In this document: positions 1-7,253 of the stretch, one piece after another
How positions within the stretch are numbered: position 1 is the first letter of the stretch
How the letters are laid out: each line of letters starts with the position of its first letter
Origin: Deltaproteobacteria bacterium
GTDB lineage: Bacteria > Desulfobacterota > DSM-4660 > Desulfatiglandales > Desulfatiglandaceae
DNA length: 9,315 bases
Direction: 5' to 3'
NCBI GenBank assembly: GCA_018644785.1
Contig: JABGPV010000206.1
Location: 1 to 9,315, forward strand
Position numbers and translations under genes: made by a program
Notes under the pieces: generated by a model
The model's input: only the letters and a program-made list of their open reading frames with translations
Databases searched by the model: none
What the model was told of the DNA's origin: nothing

Positions 1-2
1 TC

Positions 3-707
3 GAACGGCGCTCCCTGCCCCAGCGAATCGGCAAAACGTATGTGGGGCGGGTCTGGAGCTTCCGTGATATCACCGCCAGAAAAAGGGCGGAAAATGACCT
101 TCAGGAAAGTTTTGCCACCTTGCGTAAAGCCCTGGACGGCATCATTCAGGCCGTTGCCCTAACGGTGGAAAAACGGGACCCCTACACCGCCGGGCACCAG
201 CGCCGGGTGGCTGATCTGGCCCGGGCCATCGCTTCAAAGATGGGTCTTTCAAAAAAGCAGATCAACGGCATCCGCATTGCGGGGTCCATTCATGATCTGG
301 GCAAGACATGCGTACCCGCCGACATTCTCAGCAAACCGGGACGTCTGACGGAACACGAATTCGGCATCATCAAATCACACCCGGAAGTGGGCTACGACAT
401 TCTCAAAAGCATTGAGTTTCCGTGGCCCATTGCCCAAACCATTATGCAACATCACGAAAGGCTGGACGGCTCCGGATACCCGGCGGGACTCAAGGGCAAA
501 CGCATCATTATGGAAGCGCGAATTGTGGCCGTAAGCGATGTGGTTGAGGCCATGAGCTCTCACAGACCCTACCGCCCCGCCCTGGGCATTGACATGGCAC
601 TGCACGAAATACAAAAAGGGAGGGGGCGCGCTTACGACCCGAACGCGGTCGATGCCTGCATCAGCCTTTTTAAAACGGATCATTTCATATTTAAGCCCGT
701 TTCATAA
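3..707 (+). CDS. PAS/HD-GYP domain protein, probable cyclic-di-GMP phosphodiesterase (5' partial)
   Basis: The frame is open from the left edge, so the gene is truncated there. A GTG at 42 could be mistaken for a start, but the residues before and after it (through SFRDITARKRAE, about 57-92) are the typical C-terminal end of a PAS domain. The rest is an HD-GYP domain: the HD signature HDLGK is encoded at 291-305, HHERLDGSGYP at 450-482, and an upstream GHQRRV carries the first metal-ligand histidine. HD-GYP proteins hydrolyse cyclic-di-GMP to pGpG or GMP using a two- or three-iron centre, and all signature residues visible here are intact, so it should be active. The PAS domain, and whatever lies further upstream, presumably controls activity. 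The gene is followed 31 bases later by the MglA-like GTPase and may share its transcript. The family call is firm; the substrate is inferred from the family. Confidence 0.93.
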   Translation, partial: ERRSLPQRIGKTYVGRVWSFRDITARKRAENDLQESFATLRKALDGIIQAVALTVEKRDPYTAGHQRRVADLARAIASKMGLSKKQINGIRIAGSIHDLGKTCVPADILSKPGRLTEHEFGIIKSHPEVGYDILKSIEFPWPIAQTIMQHHERLDGSGYPAGLKGKRIIMEARIVAVSDVVEAMSSHRPYRPALGIDMALHEIQKGRGRAYDPNAVDACISLFKTDHFIFKPVS

Positions 708-738
708 AGACACCCAAATAGGTTAGAGAGCGTTTATA

Positions 739-1353
739 ATGGCCACATACAATCCTAAAAAGAAAGAAATCGACTGCAAAATCGTCTACTACGGCGCAGC
801 TTTATCGGGGAAAACCACCAATCTGATCCGTCTCCACGAGGCCTTTCCCAAGTATGTCACCGCCGACATGGTCTCCATTGAAACCAAGGGAGACCGGACG
901 CTTTTTTTCGACTTTCTGCCCATGGGGCTCGGAAAGATAAAGGGCTGCGAAGTAAGGCTTCACCTGTACACCGTGCCGGGTCACGCAAAATACCTCTCCA
1001 CCCGAAAAATGGTGTTAAGGGGCGTAGACGGTCTTGTCTTTGTGGCTGATTCCATGGAAGTCCAGCGCAAAAACAATATGGAATCCCTCCGGGACCTTCA
1101 GCAGAACCTGAAAGAATACGACCTCAGCATTTACAAAATCCCCCTTGTCCTGCAATTCAACAAACGAGACCTGGCGACGGGGGGACCTTCCGTGATGTCT
1201 TTGGATCAGATGGAAAAAGAGTTGAACGGACAACTCAAAATCCCTTCCTTTCCCGCCAGCGCCATTCGAGGGGAAAGCATCGGAGCAACGCTGAAGAAAT
1301 GCCTGGAACTGACGCTGAAATCGCTTCAAAAAGACCTGAACTGGGACGCATAA
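739..1353 (+). CDS. MglA-like Ras-superfamily small GTPase
   Basis: This 204-residue cytoplasmic protein is close in length and sequence to MglA, the bacterial small GTPase that sets polarity and drives gliding or twitching in Myxococcus. Visible motifs are the P-loop GAALSGKT (19-26), the signature DRTLFFDFLP (52-61) including Arg53, which acts as MglA's intrinsic arginine finger, LYTVPGH in place of the usual TVPGQ (G3 region, 77-82), and NKRD (141-144) for guanine recognition. Two positions differ from Myxococcus MglA: Gly21 is Ala and the catalytic Gln82 is His. The MglA positions are known; the effect of the changes here is inference. No MglB/Roadblock GTPase-activating partner lies in the window. 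The PATAN protein begins 9 bases downstream, so it is the most likely partner. The ribosome-binding site before 739 is weak. It belongs to the MglA family, but its role in motility is unproven. Confidence 0.92.
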   Translation: MATYNPKKKEIDCKIVYYGAALSGKTTNLIRLHEAFPKYVTADMVSIETKGDRTLFFDFLPMGLGKIKGCEVRLHLYTVPGHAKYLSTRKMVLRGVDGLVFVADSMEVQRKNNMESLRDLQQNLKEYDLSIYKIPLVLQFNKRDLATGGPSVMSLDQMEKELNGQLKIPSFPASAIRGESIGATLKKCLELTLKSLQKDLNWDA

Positions 1354-1362
1354 GGATCTGAG

Positions 1363-2547
1363 ATGGATGGGAATGTTGTTTTTTCGGGCAACCTTCGTTT
1401 TTTGGGCATCCCGGATCTGCTGCAATTAATTGCAACAACCAACAGCACAGGCATCCTGGGGCTGACAAACCCTCACGCCCAGGGGCCCGCTTCCGTCGCT
1501 TTCCTCCGGGGAAATCCCACACATGCCACATACAGTTCCCTGCGCGGCCTTGAGGCCCTCTATGCCCTGTTCGGCTGGACAACCGGCCAATTTGAATTCA
1601 GACAAGAAAAAATTGACAGCGAAAAAACCATTCACAGAGGACAGATGGAGATCGTCCTCGACGGTCTTCGCATGCTGGATGAAGGCACCATCAAACGGCT
1701 GGGACCGGGATTGGAGGAAAGAAATCAACCCGGCCGGGCGGAGGGCTTATCTCAACTGCCGTTAATCAAAAAACCCATCACCCATTACGCTTTCCTGGTT
1801 GAGGAAGAAGAATTCTCAAAGGGAACAACGATTATTGAAGAAGGAGAATTCGGCAACTGGATCTGGATGGTACTCCACGGGACGGCGGAGATGTCCAAAA
1901 AAACCATCGCCGGACCCACAAAGATTTTGAGTGTGGGACAAGGCGCTTTCATCGGCAATATCTCATCCATGATGGCCATGGGACGTCGCCGCATTGCCAC
2001 ATTCACCGCCACCGAAACCATACGCCTGGGTGTCCTCGACCTCGACCCCCTTTATGCGGAGTACTCCAGTCTTTCCGATGAATTCAGGTGCGTTCTGTTA
2101 AGTCTCGACAACCGCTTCAGGGAACTGACCGAAAGGCTCTCGGAAATTCACTCCGGGATTCACATAAACGAAAAATTCTTTTTCAGTTCAGAAGAAAAGC
2201 TCGGCGCAGGGAAACGGGTTGAAACCCCTTTCCTGATTTCAAGAGGGAATGCGACCATTGTTGAAAACATGAAAAACCATCCCTTTGCTTTCATCAACCT
2301 GGCCCCGGATGATTTTTTCGGCCCGCTTTCTTTCCTTGAGATGGGGCACGAACCTTTTTCCGCGTCCGTTTACTTTTCTGAAGACCTGAAAGCCACCCCG
2401 CTGGACCCGGAAGCGCTGCAAAGCGAATATGACCAGCTGAGCGACACACTCAAGAACATGATTGAATTCTCCCTCAATTGCATCTCCATTGCCACCATGG
2501 TGGCTCGCCGGCGCTGCCTGGAACGAATGAAGGGCAAGGGTCCTTGA
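1363..2547 (+). CDS. PATAN (DUF4388) protein with two degenerate cyclic-nucleotide-binding-like domains
   Basis: The 394-residue protein has no signal peptide or membrane segment. Residues 1 to about 100 form a DUF4388/PATAN domain, recognised by the opening FSGNLRFLGIPDLLQLI and by ALFGWTTGQFEF (68-79). Residues about 143-250 look like a CRP-type cyclic-nucleotide-binding fold (GTTIIEEGEFGNWIWMVLHG, then GQGAFIGNI and RRRIATFTA). In its phosphate-binding cassette the usual FGE is IGN (197-199), although an arginine is kept. Residues about 268-365 appear to be a second, weaker copy, with FFGPLSFL (318-325) where FGE would be. Both copies therefore lack the glutamate that normally contacts the cyclic-nucleotide ribose, and may bind something else or act in protein contacts. 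There is no DNA-binding domain. AAGGA overlaps the GTPase stop and precedes the ATG, suggesting translational coupling. Role unknown; probably an effector or regulator of the adjacent GTPase. Confidence 0.85.
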   Translation: MDGNVVFSGNLRFLGIPDLLQLIATTNSTGILGLTNPHAQGPASVAFLRGNPTHATYSSLRGLEALYALFGWTTGQFEFRQEKIDSEKTIHRGQMEIVLDGLRMLDEGTIKRLGPGLEERNQPGRAEGLSQLPLIKKPITHYAFLVEEEEFSKGTTIIEEGEFGNWIWMVLHGTAEMSKKTIAGPTKILSVGQGAFIGNISSMMAMGRRRIATFTATETIRLGVLDLDPLYAEYSSLSDEFRCVLLSLDNRFRELTERLSEIHSGIHINEKFFFSSEEKLGAGKRVETPFLISRGNATIVENMKNHPFAFINLAPDDFFGPLSFLEMGHEPFSASVYFSEDLKATPLDPEALQSEYDQLSDTLKNMIEFSLNCISIATMVARRRCLERMKGKGP

Positions 2548-2576
2548 TGTGTTGACGTTGCAATTTTCCCGGAAAC

Positions 2577-2606
2577 TTGAGAGAATGGGGACGGTTTTTT
2601 TAAAAT
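2577..2606 (+). promoter_or_regulatory. Possible sigma-70 type promoter for the selenorhodanese gene
   Basis: TTGAGA (2577-2582) and TAAAAT (2601-2606) are separated by 18 bases in the 75-base gap after the PATAN gene. Transcription would begin around 2613, leaving a very short leader before the ATG at 2623, which weakens the case. Read-through from the upstream cluster is equally possible. Confidence 0.28.
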
Positions 2607-2622
2607 AGAACAGGTGCTAACC

Positions 2623-3420
2623 ATGAAAAAATGGGTCCGAACAGCCATCTTCACTTTGATCATGTTTTTTCTGACCCCCATGACGGTTTCTGCGGAAGCG
2701 GAATCTCAAAAAATTAAGGGAATCTCCGCACCTGAAGTCAAAAACATGATTGAGAGCGGCCAGGCAATTTTGGTTCATGTACTCTCCAGAACAGAATATG
2801 AAATGCAGCATATCCCGGACTCCATCAACATTCCGATCATCGATTTGAAAACCGCCAACGCCCTGCCCCGGGACAAAACCGCCCCATTGATTTTTTATTG
2901 TATGGGAAAAAGGTGACCCTATTCGGTTCGGGCTGCAAGGATTGCGGTCAAAAAAGGGTACACCGACGTCTATGTGTTTTCAGGAGGAATACCGGAATGG
3001 CGGAAGTTTAATTACCCAATGGTTATCAACCCCACCTGGCAGAGAATTAAGGTCAAAAAGATTCCCCCCAAAGACCTTGCAAAACTGATAAACAGTGAAA
3101 ACTTTTTCATCCTTGATGTACGGCCTTTGAATTTCAAGGAAAATACATCCTTTATTAAAGGCAGCGTATTATGCCCCCTGGTTTGTCTTGCGGACCGATA
3201 CAACGAAATTCCCAAGGGACAATCTATCATCATTACGGATTGGGCCATGAAGCAATCCCCCGTAGCCGCTAAATTTCTCATCGCAAAGGGATACACAGTC
3301 GTGGGCATCCTCAAGGGTGGCATCGAACGCTGGGAGAGCGATAAACTTCCCGTGGAAGCGAAAAAGCCTCTGACAAAGCTCATGCCGCTATCTTCCCGTA
3401 ATGAAGATCCTGCTCACTGA
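2623..3420 (+). CDS. Exported tandem rhodanese, predicted selenoprotein (in-frame TGA at 2914-2916 read as Sec)
   Basis: Two open frames, 2623-2913 and 2917-3420, lie in the same phase with one TGA between them. Read through, they give a 265-residue protein. Residues 1-24 are a Sec signal peptide (MKKWVRTAIF, hydrophobic core, cleavage likely after TVSA). Domain 1 (about 30-125) is a rhodanese with the loop CMGKRU: Cys93 is the usual sulfur-accepting cysteine, and the TGA is residue 98, followed by PYSVRAARIAVKKGY and FSGGIPEW, all conserved rhodanese features. From memory, relatives often have CxGxxC here, so Sec replaces a cysteine. Domain 2 (about 135-255) keeps the fold (FILDVRP, LKGGIERW) but has Asp206 where the catalytic cysteine would be, so it is probably inactive. 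The ATG at 2623 is chosen over GTG 2614 because the signal peptide starts there and CAGG lies 8 bases upstream. Rhodaneses transfer sulfane sulfur; a periplasmic sulfur or redox role is inferred. The alternative is a recent nonsense mutation, which the hairpin at the TGA argues against. Confidence 0.85.
2912..2964 (+). promoter_or_regulatory. Predicted bacterial SECIS element for Sec insertion
   Basis: The RNA from the TGA onward folds into an extended hairpin. In the lower stem, GGUGACCCU (2912-2920) pairs with AGGGUACACC (2955-2964), nine pairs with one bulged A at 2960. In the upper stem, GGCUGCAA (2931-2938) pairs with UUGCGGUC (2942-2949), eight pairs including two G-U, closing a GGA loop at 2939-2941. 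The loop begins 22 bases after the TGA and starts with G, as expected for the bacterial SECIS that binds SelB directly downstream of the Sec codon; E. coli fdhF has about 18 bases. The pairing was done by eye. Confidence 0.75.
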
Positions 3421-3454
3421 AAAGCCTTTTTGATTGAGGCCTGAAAAGAATTTC

Positions 3455-6373
3455 ATGCAGAAACCACCTCAAAGCGCCCCGTCTCCCCCAAATCGCCCCC
3501 GGAAAAGGGTCATAAGAAATATTTTTCTCCTGTTCGGACTACTCATCGTCGCCATCATCGGAAACACCCTGTATGTGACTTATCAGGGAGAAAGAAGTGC
3601 CAGACAACACCACTATGAAGACCTGAAAGCAAAGCTGAACATTGTCGCTGCGCTCCAGAACAATGCACTTGAAAAACTGAGCATCATCTCGGGAATTGTA
3701 AAAGAACAAAATCAGCAGTATTGTGATTTTCTGGATTATGACAACGTAGCCGCCATCCGTTTCATGCTCAAAAGCCTTGCCACCATTCACAGTATTGATC
3801 TGGTATGCGTTTTTGATGAATCCGGCGACCTGCTGACATCCTATCCAAAAGCGACGAATAAGGTAGAAGGCTACACGGCAATTCTCAACGATCAACGGCA
3901 ACGTGTCAGTGTGGAAGCCATTCCGGGGCAGATTGTCAAGGCCCACCTGCCGAAACTGGCCCCATTCGTTCGAACAGCAGAGGCCCTGTGCTTCAAATCC
4001 GTCATTCCGCTGCTGCATGATACGGGTGAAATTTACGGTTATGTGGTGCTGATTAAGCTCATCAACGGAAACAAAACCCTGGCACAGCAAATGGCCCAGA
4101 TTGCTGAAGCAGAAGTGGTTTACTATGATCAGGATAAACGGGTTGTGTTGACCAGTTTTGATGATCCTTCTGTCCCTTATCCGGATCGGGGCAGCCTTGA
4201 GGTCAATGGACAGGCCTATTTTGTTTCCCAGAGGAGAATCGCCGACTTCACGGGACAATCCATCGGCACCCTGGCGGCTGCCATCAATAAAAAACCCTTT
4301 GTAACCCAACAGAAGCGTTTCCTTTTCAACAACCTGACACCTTTTTTCATCTCGATTGTCATTTGCATTGCCTTGTTTTTCCTTCTCAAGCGCAGGGTAT
4401 TTGATAAGATCAGGGATCTGATCGCGGCCCTTAGAAAGGTAACCGAAGGAGAAGGGGACCTGAGCATCAGGCTCGGAACAGTGCCGGAAAAAGCTGCCGG
4501 GAAAGATCTTGCCCCCCCGGTCATTGATGAAGTGGACCATATGGGAATTGACTTTAACCTGATGATGGACAAGCTGGAAAGCACGCGAAAACAACTGATT
4601 GATACTCGCAGAGAAGCCGAACAGGCCAGTATATCCAAAAGCGAATTTCTGGCCAACATGAGCCATGAAATCAGGACCCCCATGAACGCCGTCATCGGCT
4701 TCAGTGACCTTCTTCTTGAAACCCCCCTCAATCATACCCAGATTGATTGCGCCAACATGGTTAAGAACAGCGGTGACGCATTGCTTTCGTTGATCAACGA
4801 TATCCTGGATTTCTCAAAGATAGAAGCCGGTGAAATGAACTTTGAGGAAACGGATTTTGACCCGGAGTCACTGGTACACAACGTCCTCGATCTCATCCGA
4901 CCCAAGATCGGTTCAAAACCCATAGAACTGTTGTGCCGCGTAGAAGAAAATGTTCCGAGCCTTGTGAGGGGTGATCCCGGACGGTTTCAACAGGTTTTGA
5001 TCAATCTCATGGACAACGCGCCCAAATTTACGGATGCGGGTGAAATCGAATTATCCGTGGCACTGGAAAAAGAAGAGGAAAACCGAATAAAACTCCATGC
5101 GACCGTCAGGGATACCGGCATCGGCATCAGGGACGAAAAACTGATAAAGGTTTTTGAGCCCTTTCAGCAGGCAGACGGCTCGACCACCAGAAAGTACGGC
5201 GGTACCGGTTTAGGGCTGTCCATTTGCAGAAAAATATCCAATCTCATGGATGGTGACGTATGGGCAAAGCGAAATGACAACGAAAAAATCTCAAACCCCG
5301 CAAAAGGTTCTGCGACCGAGACGGCCCGTGGCAGCGGGAGCACATTTCATTTCACCGCCTGGCTCAGCAAGGCCAAAAAGGACGTTCCACCCAAATCCTC
5401 CCCCGTGGCGCTTTCCGGCAAAAAAGTCCTGATTGTTGACGATAACTCCCGCAGCCTGAGTTCATTGACCCATGTGCTGCAATCCGCAGGCATGGCGGTG
5501 GTTTCCCTTGACAAGCCAAAAGCCGTTTTACCGGAACTGAAAAAGGGATTGGTTGACGGCGCGCCGTTTTCGGTCTGCATTATCGACATTCACATGCCGG
5601 AAATGAACGGGTATGAACTTGCAGCGAAGATTCGTGCGTCCAATGCATCCTTGAAAAACAGTCAACCCCCCTTCCATGATATTGGGCTGATTGCCGTTTC
5701 ATCTTCGATGGCCGGCAATTTGAAGGAATTTGAAAAGGCTGGTTTCAACGATTTTCTGAGAAAACCCATTCGCAAGACGCGGTTTTTTCAATCCATTGAA
5801 ACTGTTTTGCGGGAAAGAAAAAAACAGTCCCTGAAACCTCAGAAACCCGTAACCCAAGGAGAACAAAAGAAACATCCCGAATACCATAAGCCGGAGGATG
5901 CCCTTCGTGTTCTTATCGTTGAAGATAACCTTGTTAACCAGAAACTGGCAGAAATGATGCTCCGTAAAGCCGGCTATCATGTGAATATTGCCAACAATGG
6001 AAAAGAAGCCGTTGAGATATATACCTCAAATCAAAAGGATTTCGATCTGATCCTCATGGACATCCAGATGCCGGAAATGGATGGATTTGAAGCCACTGAG
6101 GCAATTCGACAATTTGAAATACAATATCACACCCTCAATGGACAAGTGAATCAGGAGGTAAAAACGAAAAACGAAGATCGATCATTCATTCAGCGGGTCC
6201 CCATCATCGCAATGACGGCTCACGCCATGAAAGGAGACAGGGAAAAGTGCCTTGAGGGGGGAATGGATGATTACATTGCAAAACCCATCAAAAGGGAAAT
6301 CGTTATGGCGGTCCTTGAAAAATGGACCCCGATAGGATGCGATACCTCAAACCAACAGCATAAGGAGATGTAA
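3455..6373 (+). CDS. Membrane-bound hybrid sensor histidine kinase with two receiver domains
   Basis: A 972-residue kinase. It has a short proline-rich N-terminus, a membrane helix at about 22-41, a periplasmic sensor region of about 250 residues that looks Cache-like, a second helix at about 294-314, and HAMP at about 315-370. HisKA has FLANMSHEIRTPMN with His404 as phosphorylation site. The ATPase domain (about 505-625) has an N-box NLMDNAPKFT, DTGIGI, FEPFQQAD and GGTGLGLSI. REC1 (from about 655) carries Asp711 in IDIHMPEMNG, and REC2 (from about 817) carries Asp869 in MDIQMPEMDG; both keep the acidic pair and C-terminal KP. REC2 has an unusually long stretch (about 20 residues, QYHTLNGQVNQEVKTKNEDR) before VPIIAMTAHA. 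There is no Hpt in the chain, but one is encoded immediately downstream. I chose ATG 3455 because GAAAAG lies just upstream; an in-frame TTG at 3434 would add seven residues. The selenorhodanese ends 34 bases upstream. The signal sensed is unknown. Confidence 0.93.
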   Translation: MQKPPQSAPSPPNRPRKRVIRNIFLLFGLLIVAIIGNTLYVTYQGERSARQHHYEDLKAKLNIVAALQNNALEKLSIISGIVKEQNQQYCDFLDYDNVAAIRFMLKSLATIHSIDLVCVFDESGDLLTSYPKATNKVEGYTAILNDQRQRVSVEAIPGQIVKAHLPKLAPFVRTAEALCFKSVIPLLHDTGEIYGYVVLIKLINGNKTLAQQMAQIAEAEVVYYDQDKRVVLTSFDDPSVPYPDRGSLEVNGQAYFVSQRRIADFTGQSIGTLAAAINKKPFVTQQKRFLFNNLTPFFISIVICIALFFLLKRRVFDKIRDLIAALRKVTEGEGDLSIRLGTVPEKAAGKDLAPPVIDEVDHMGIDFNLMMDKLESTRKQLIDTRREAEQASISKSEFLANMSHEIRTPMNAVIGFSDLLLETPLNHTQIDCANMVKNSGDALLSLINDILDFSKIEAGEMNFEETDFDPESLVHNVLDLIRPKIGSKPIELLCRVEENVPSLVRGDPGRFQQVLINLMDNAPKFTDAGEIELSVALEKEEENRIKLHATVRDTGIGIRDEKLIKVFEPFQQADGSTTRKYGGTGLGLSICRKISNLMDGDVWAKRNDNEKISNPAKGSATETARGSGSTFHFTAWLSKAKKDVPPKSSPVALSGKKVLIVDDNSRSLSSLTHVLQSAGMAVVSLDKPKAVLPELKKGLVDGAPFSVCIIDIHMPEMNGYELAAKIRASNASLKNSQPPFHDIGLIAVSSSMAGNLKEFEKAGFNDFLRKPIRKTRFFQSIETVLRERKKQSLKPQKPVTQGEQKKHPEYHKPEDALRVLIVEDNLVNQKLAEMMLRKAGYHVNIANNGKEAVEIYTSNQKDFDLILMDIQMPEMDGFEATEAIRQFEIQYHTLNGQVNQEVKTKNEDRSFIQRVPIIAMTAHAMKGDREKCLEGGMDDYIAKPIKREIVMAVLEKWTPIGCDTSNQQHKEM

Positions 6374-6690
6374 TGGATATCAAATCGTTAGCGGATAACT
6401 TGGGTTTGGATGAAGACGAATACCTGGAGTTGGTGGACCTCCTCGTGGATACGGGAATGGTTGATTTAAGCAACATGGAGTCGGCGGTCAATGCGGGGGA
6501 TGCGGATGCCGCCGCCAGGTCGGCACACTCCATTAAGGGCGCTTCAGGGAATCTCGGCATCATGGACATTTACGAGCTGACAAAAGCCATCGAAGCCGAA
6601 CTTCGAAATAACAATCTGACGGCCATCGAAGGTCAGTTGAAGGAAATCAGGGAAAAACTGGAAACTCTGGCGAAGCTGGTGAAGGGATAG
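6373..6690 (+). CDS. Stand-alone Hpt (histidine phosphotransfer) protein
   Basis: This 105-residue, mostly helical protein has the Hpt motif AHSIKGASGNLG, with His52 as the predicted phospho-acceptor. Its ATG overlaps the kinase stop by one base (TAATG), and AAGGAG sits just upstream inside the kinase end, so translation is probably coupled. It most likely takes the phosphoryl group from a receiver domain of the adjacent hybrid kinase and passes it to a response regulator encoded elsewhere; no such output regulator is present in the window. The length is normal for single-domain Hpt proteins. The stop codon lies two bases from the stop of the convergent rfbC gene. Confidence 0.93.
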   Translation: MDIKSLADNLGLDEDEYLELVDLLVDTGMVDLSNMESAVNAGDADAAARSAHSIKGASGNLGIMDIYELTKAIEAELRNNNLTAIEGQLKEIREKLETLAKLVKG

Positions 6691-6692
6691 TG

Positions 6693-7253
6693 TTAGGTGT
6701 ACAGGGGAAGATACGCGTCCTCGATATCCGCAAGCATGGGGTTTTTTAAATCCTTCCCTGAAAGGATCGGATTTTTTATGGGCCAGACAATATCAATGGC
6801 GTCATCCGCCCAGAAGACCCCATATTCGTCCCCGGGCGCGTAAAGGTCCGTACACTTATAAATCACATCAGCCGTTTCGCTCAACACACAGAAACCGTGG
6901 GCAAACCCTTCGGGGATATACAGCTGGCGCTTATTTTTTTCTGAAAGCAGATCCCCGGTCCATTTTCCAAAACCGGGGGAACCCCGGCGAATGTCCACCG
7001 CCACGTCGAAGATTTCCCCTTTCACCACATAGACCAGTTTTCCTTGAGGATTTTTGAGCTGATAGTGAAGCCCCCGCAGGGTACCACGCCGCGAATGGGA
7101 ATGGTTATCCTGCAAAAATGGCCGTGAAATGCCGATCTCGGCATATTTTTCAGAATGGAAGGTTTCCATGAAAAACCCCCGGTCATCCTCAAAGGTCATC
7201 GGTTCAATCAAAACCACATGGGGAAGCGATTTTTCAGTAAATTTCAGGGTCAT
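6693..7253 (-). CDS. rfbC: dTDP-4-dehydrorhamnose 3,5-epimerase (RmlC)
   Basis: This 186-residue cupin enzyme converts dTDP-4-keto-6-deoxy-D-glucose to dTDP-4-keto-L-rhamnose in the dTDP-L-rhamnose pathway for surface polysaccharides. Diagnostic stretches are DRGFFMETF (24-32), GTLRGLHYQ (57-65) with His63 as catalytic base, [13 protein letters not shown] (113-125), and [17 protein letters not shown] (132-148) with the conserved tyrosines, then LSGKD with Asp168. The length matches the family. I chose ATG 7253, which gives the normal N-terminus; an in-frame TTG at 7277 would add eight residues. The start overlaps the 3' end of rfbA by 20 bases, so the two are translationally coupled. rfbB and rfbD, needed for the full pathway, are not in this window. 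Confidence 0.95.
   Translation of the reverse strand: MTLKFTEKSLPHVVLIEPMTFEDDRGFFMETFHSEKYAEIGISRPFLQDNHSHSRRGTLRGLHYQLKNPQGKLVYVVKGEIFDVAVDIRRGSPGFGKWTGDLLSEKNKRQLYIPEGFAHGFCVLSETADVIYKCTDLYAPGDEYGVFWADDAIDIVWPIKNPILSGKDLKNPMLADIEDAYLPLYT
6750..6777 (+). terminator. Possible weak intrinsic terminator downstream of the Hpt gene
   Basis: ATCCTT (6750-6755) pairs with AAGGAT (6762-6767) around a six-base loop, and a run of six T follows at 6772-6777 after CGGA. It lies about 60 bases past the Hpt stop, inside the 3' end of rfbC on the other strand. The stem is short and has only two G-C pairs, so this is tentative. Confidence 0.3.

Noticed and set aside
42..707. GTG at 42 as the true start of the HD-GYP gene
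   Set aside because: The frame is open to the window edge and the residues on both sides of the GTG form a continuous PAS-domain end, so the gene is cut by the window.
2552..2586. TTGACG at 2552 as a -35 element for the selenorhodanese
   Set aside because: No acceptable -10 sequence lies 16-18 bases downstream; the pair at 2577-2606 fits better.
2974..3420. Separate gene starting at GTG 2974 for a stand-alone rhodanese-like protein
   Set aside because: It would start inside a rhodanese domain with no ribosome-binding site, and it is in phase with the upstream frame across a single TGA; the read-through selenoprotein explains both halves better.
3539..4735. Minus-strand open frame of 398 codons
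   Set aside because: It lies wholly antisense to the histidine kinase, has no recognisable domain, and reads as the shadow of a well-supported gene.
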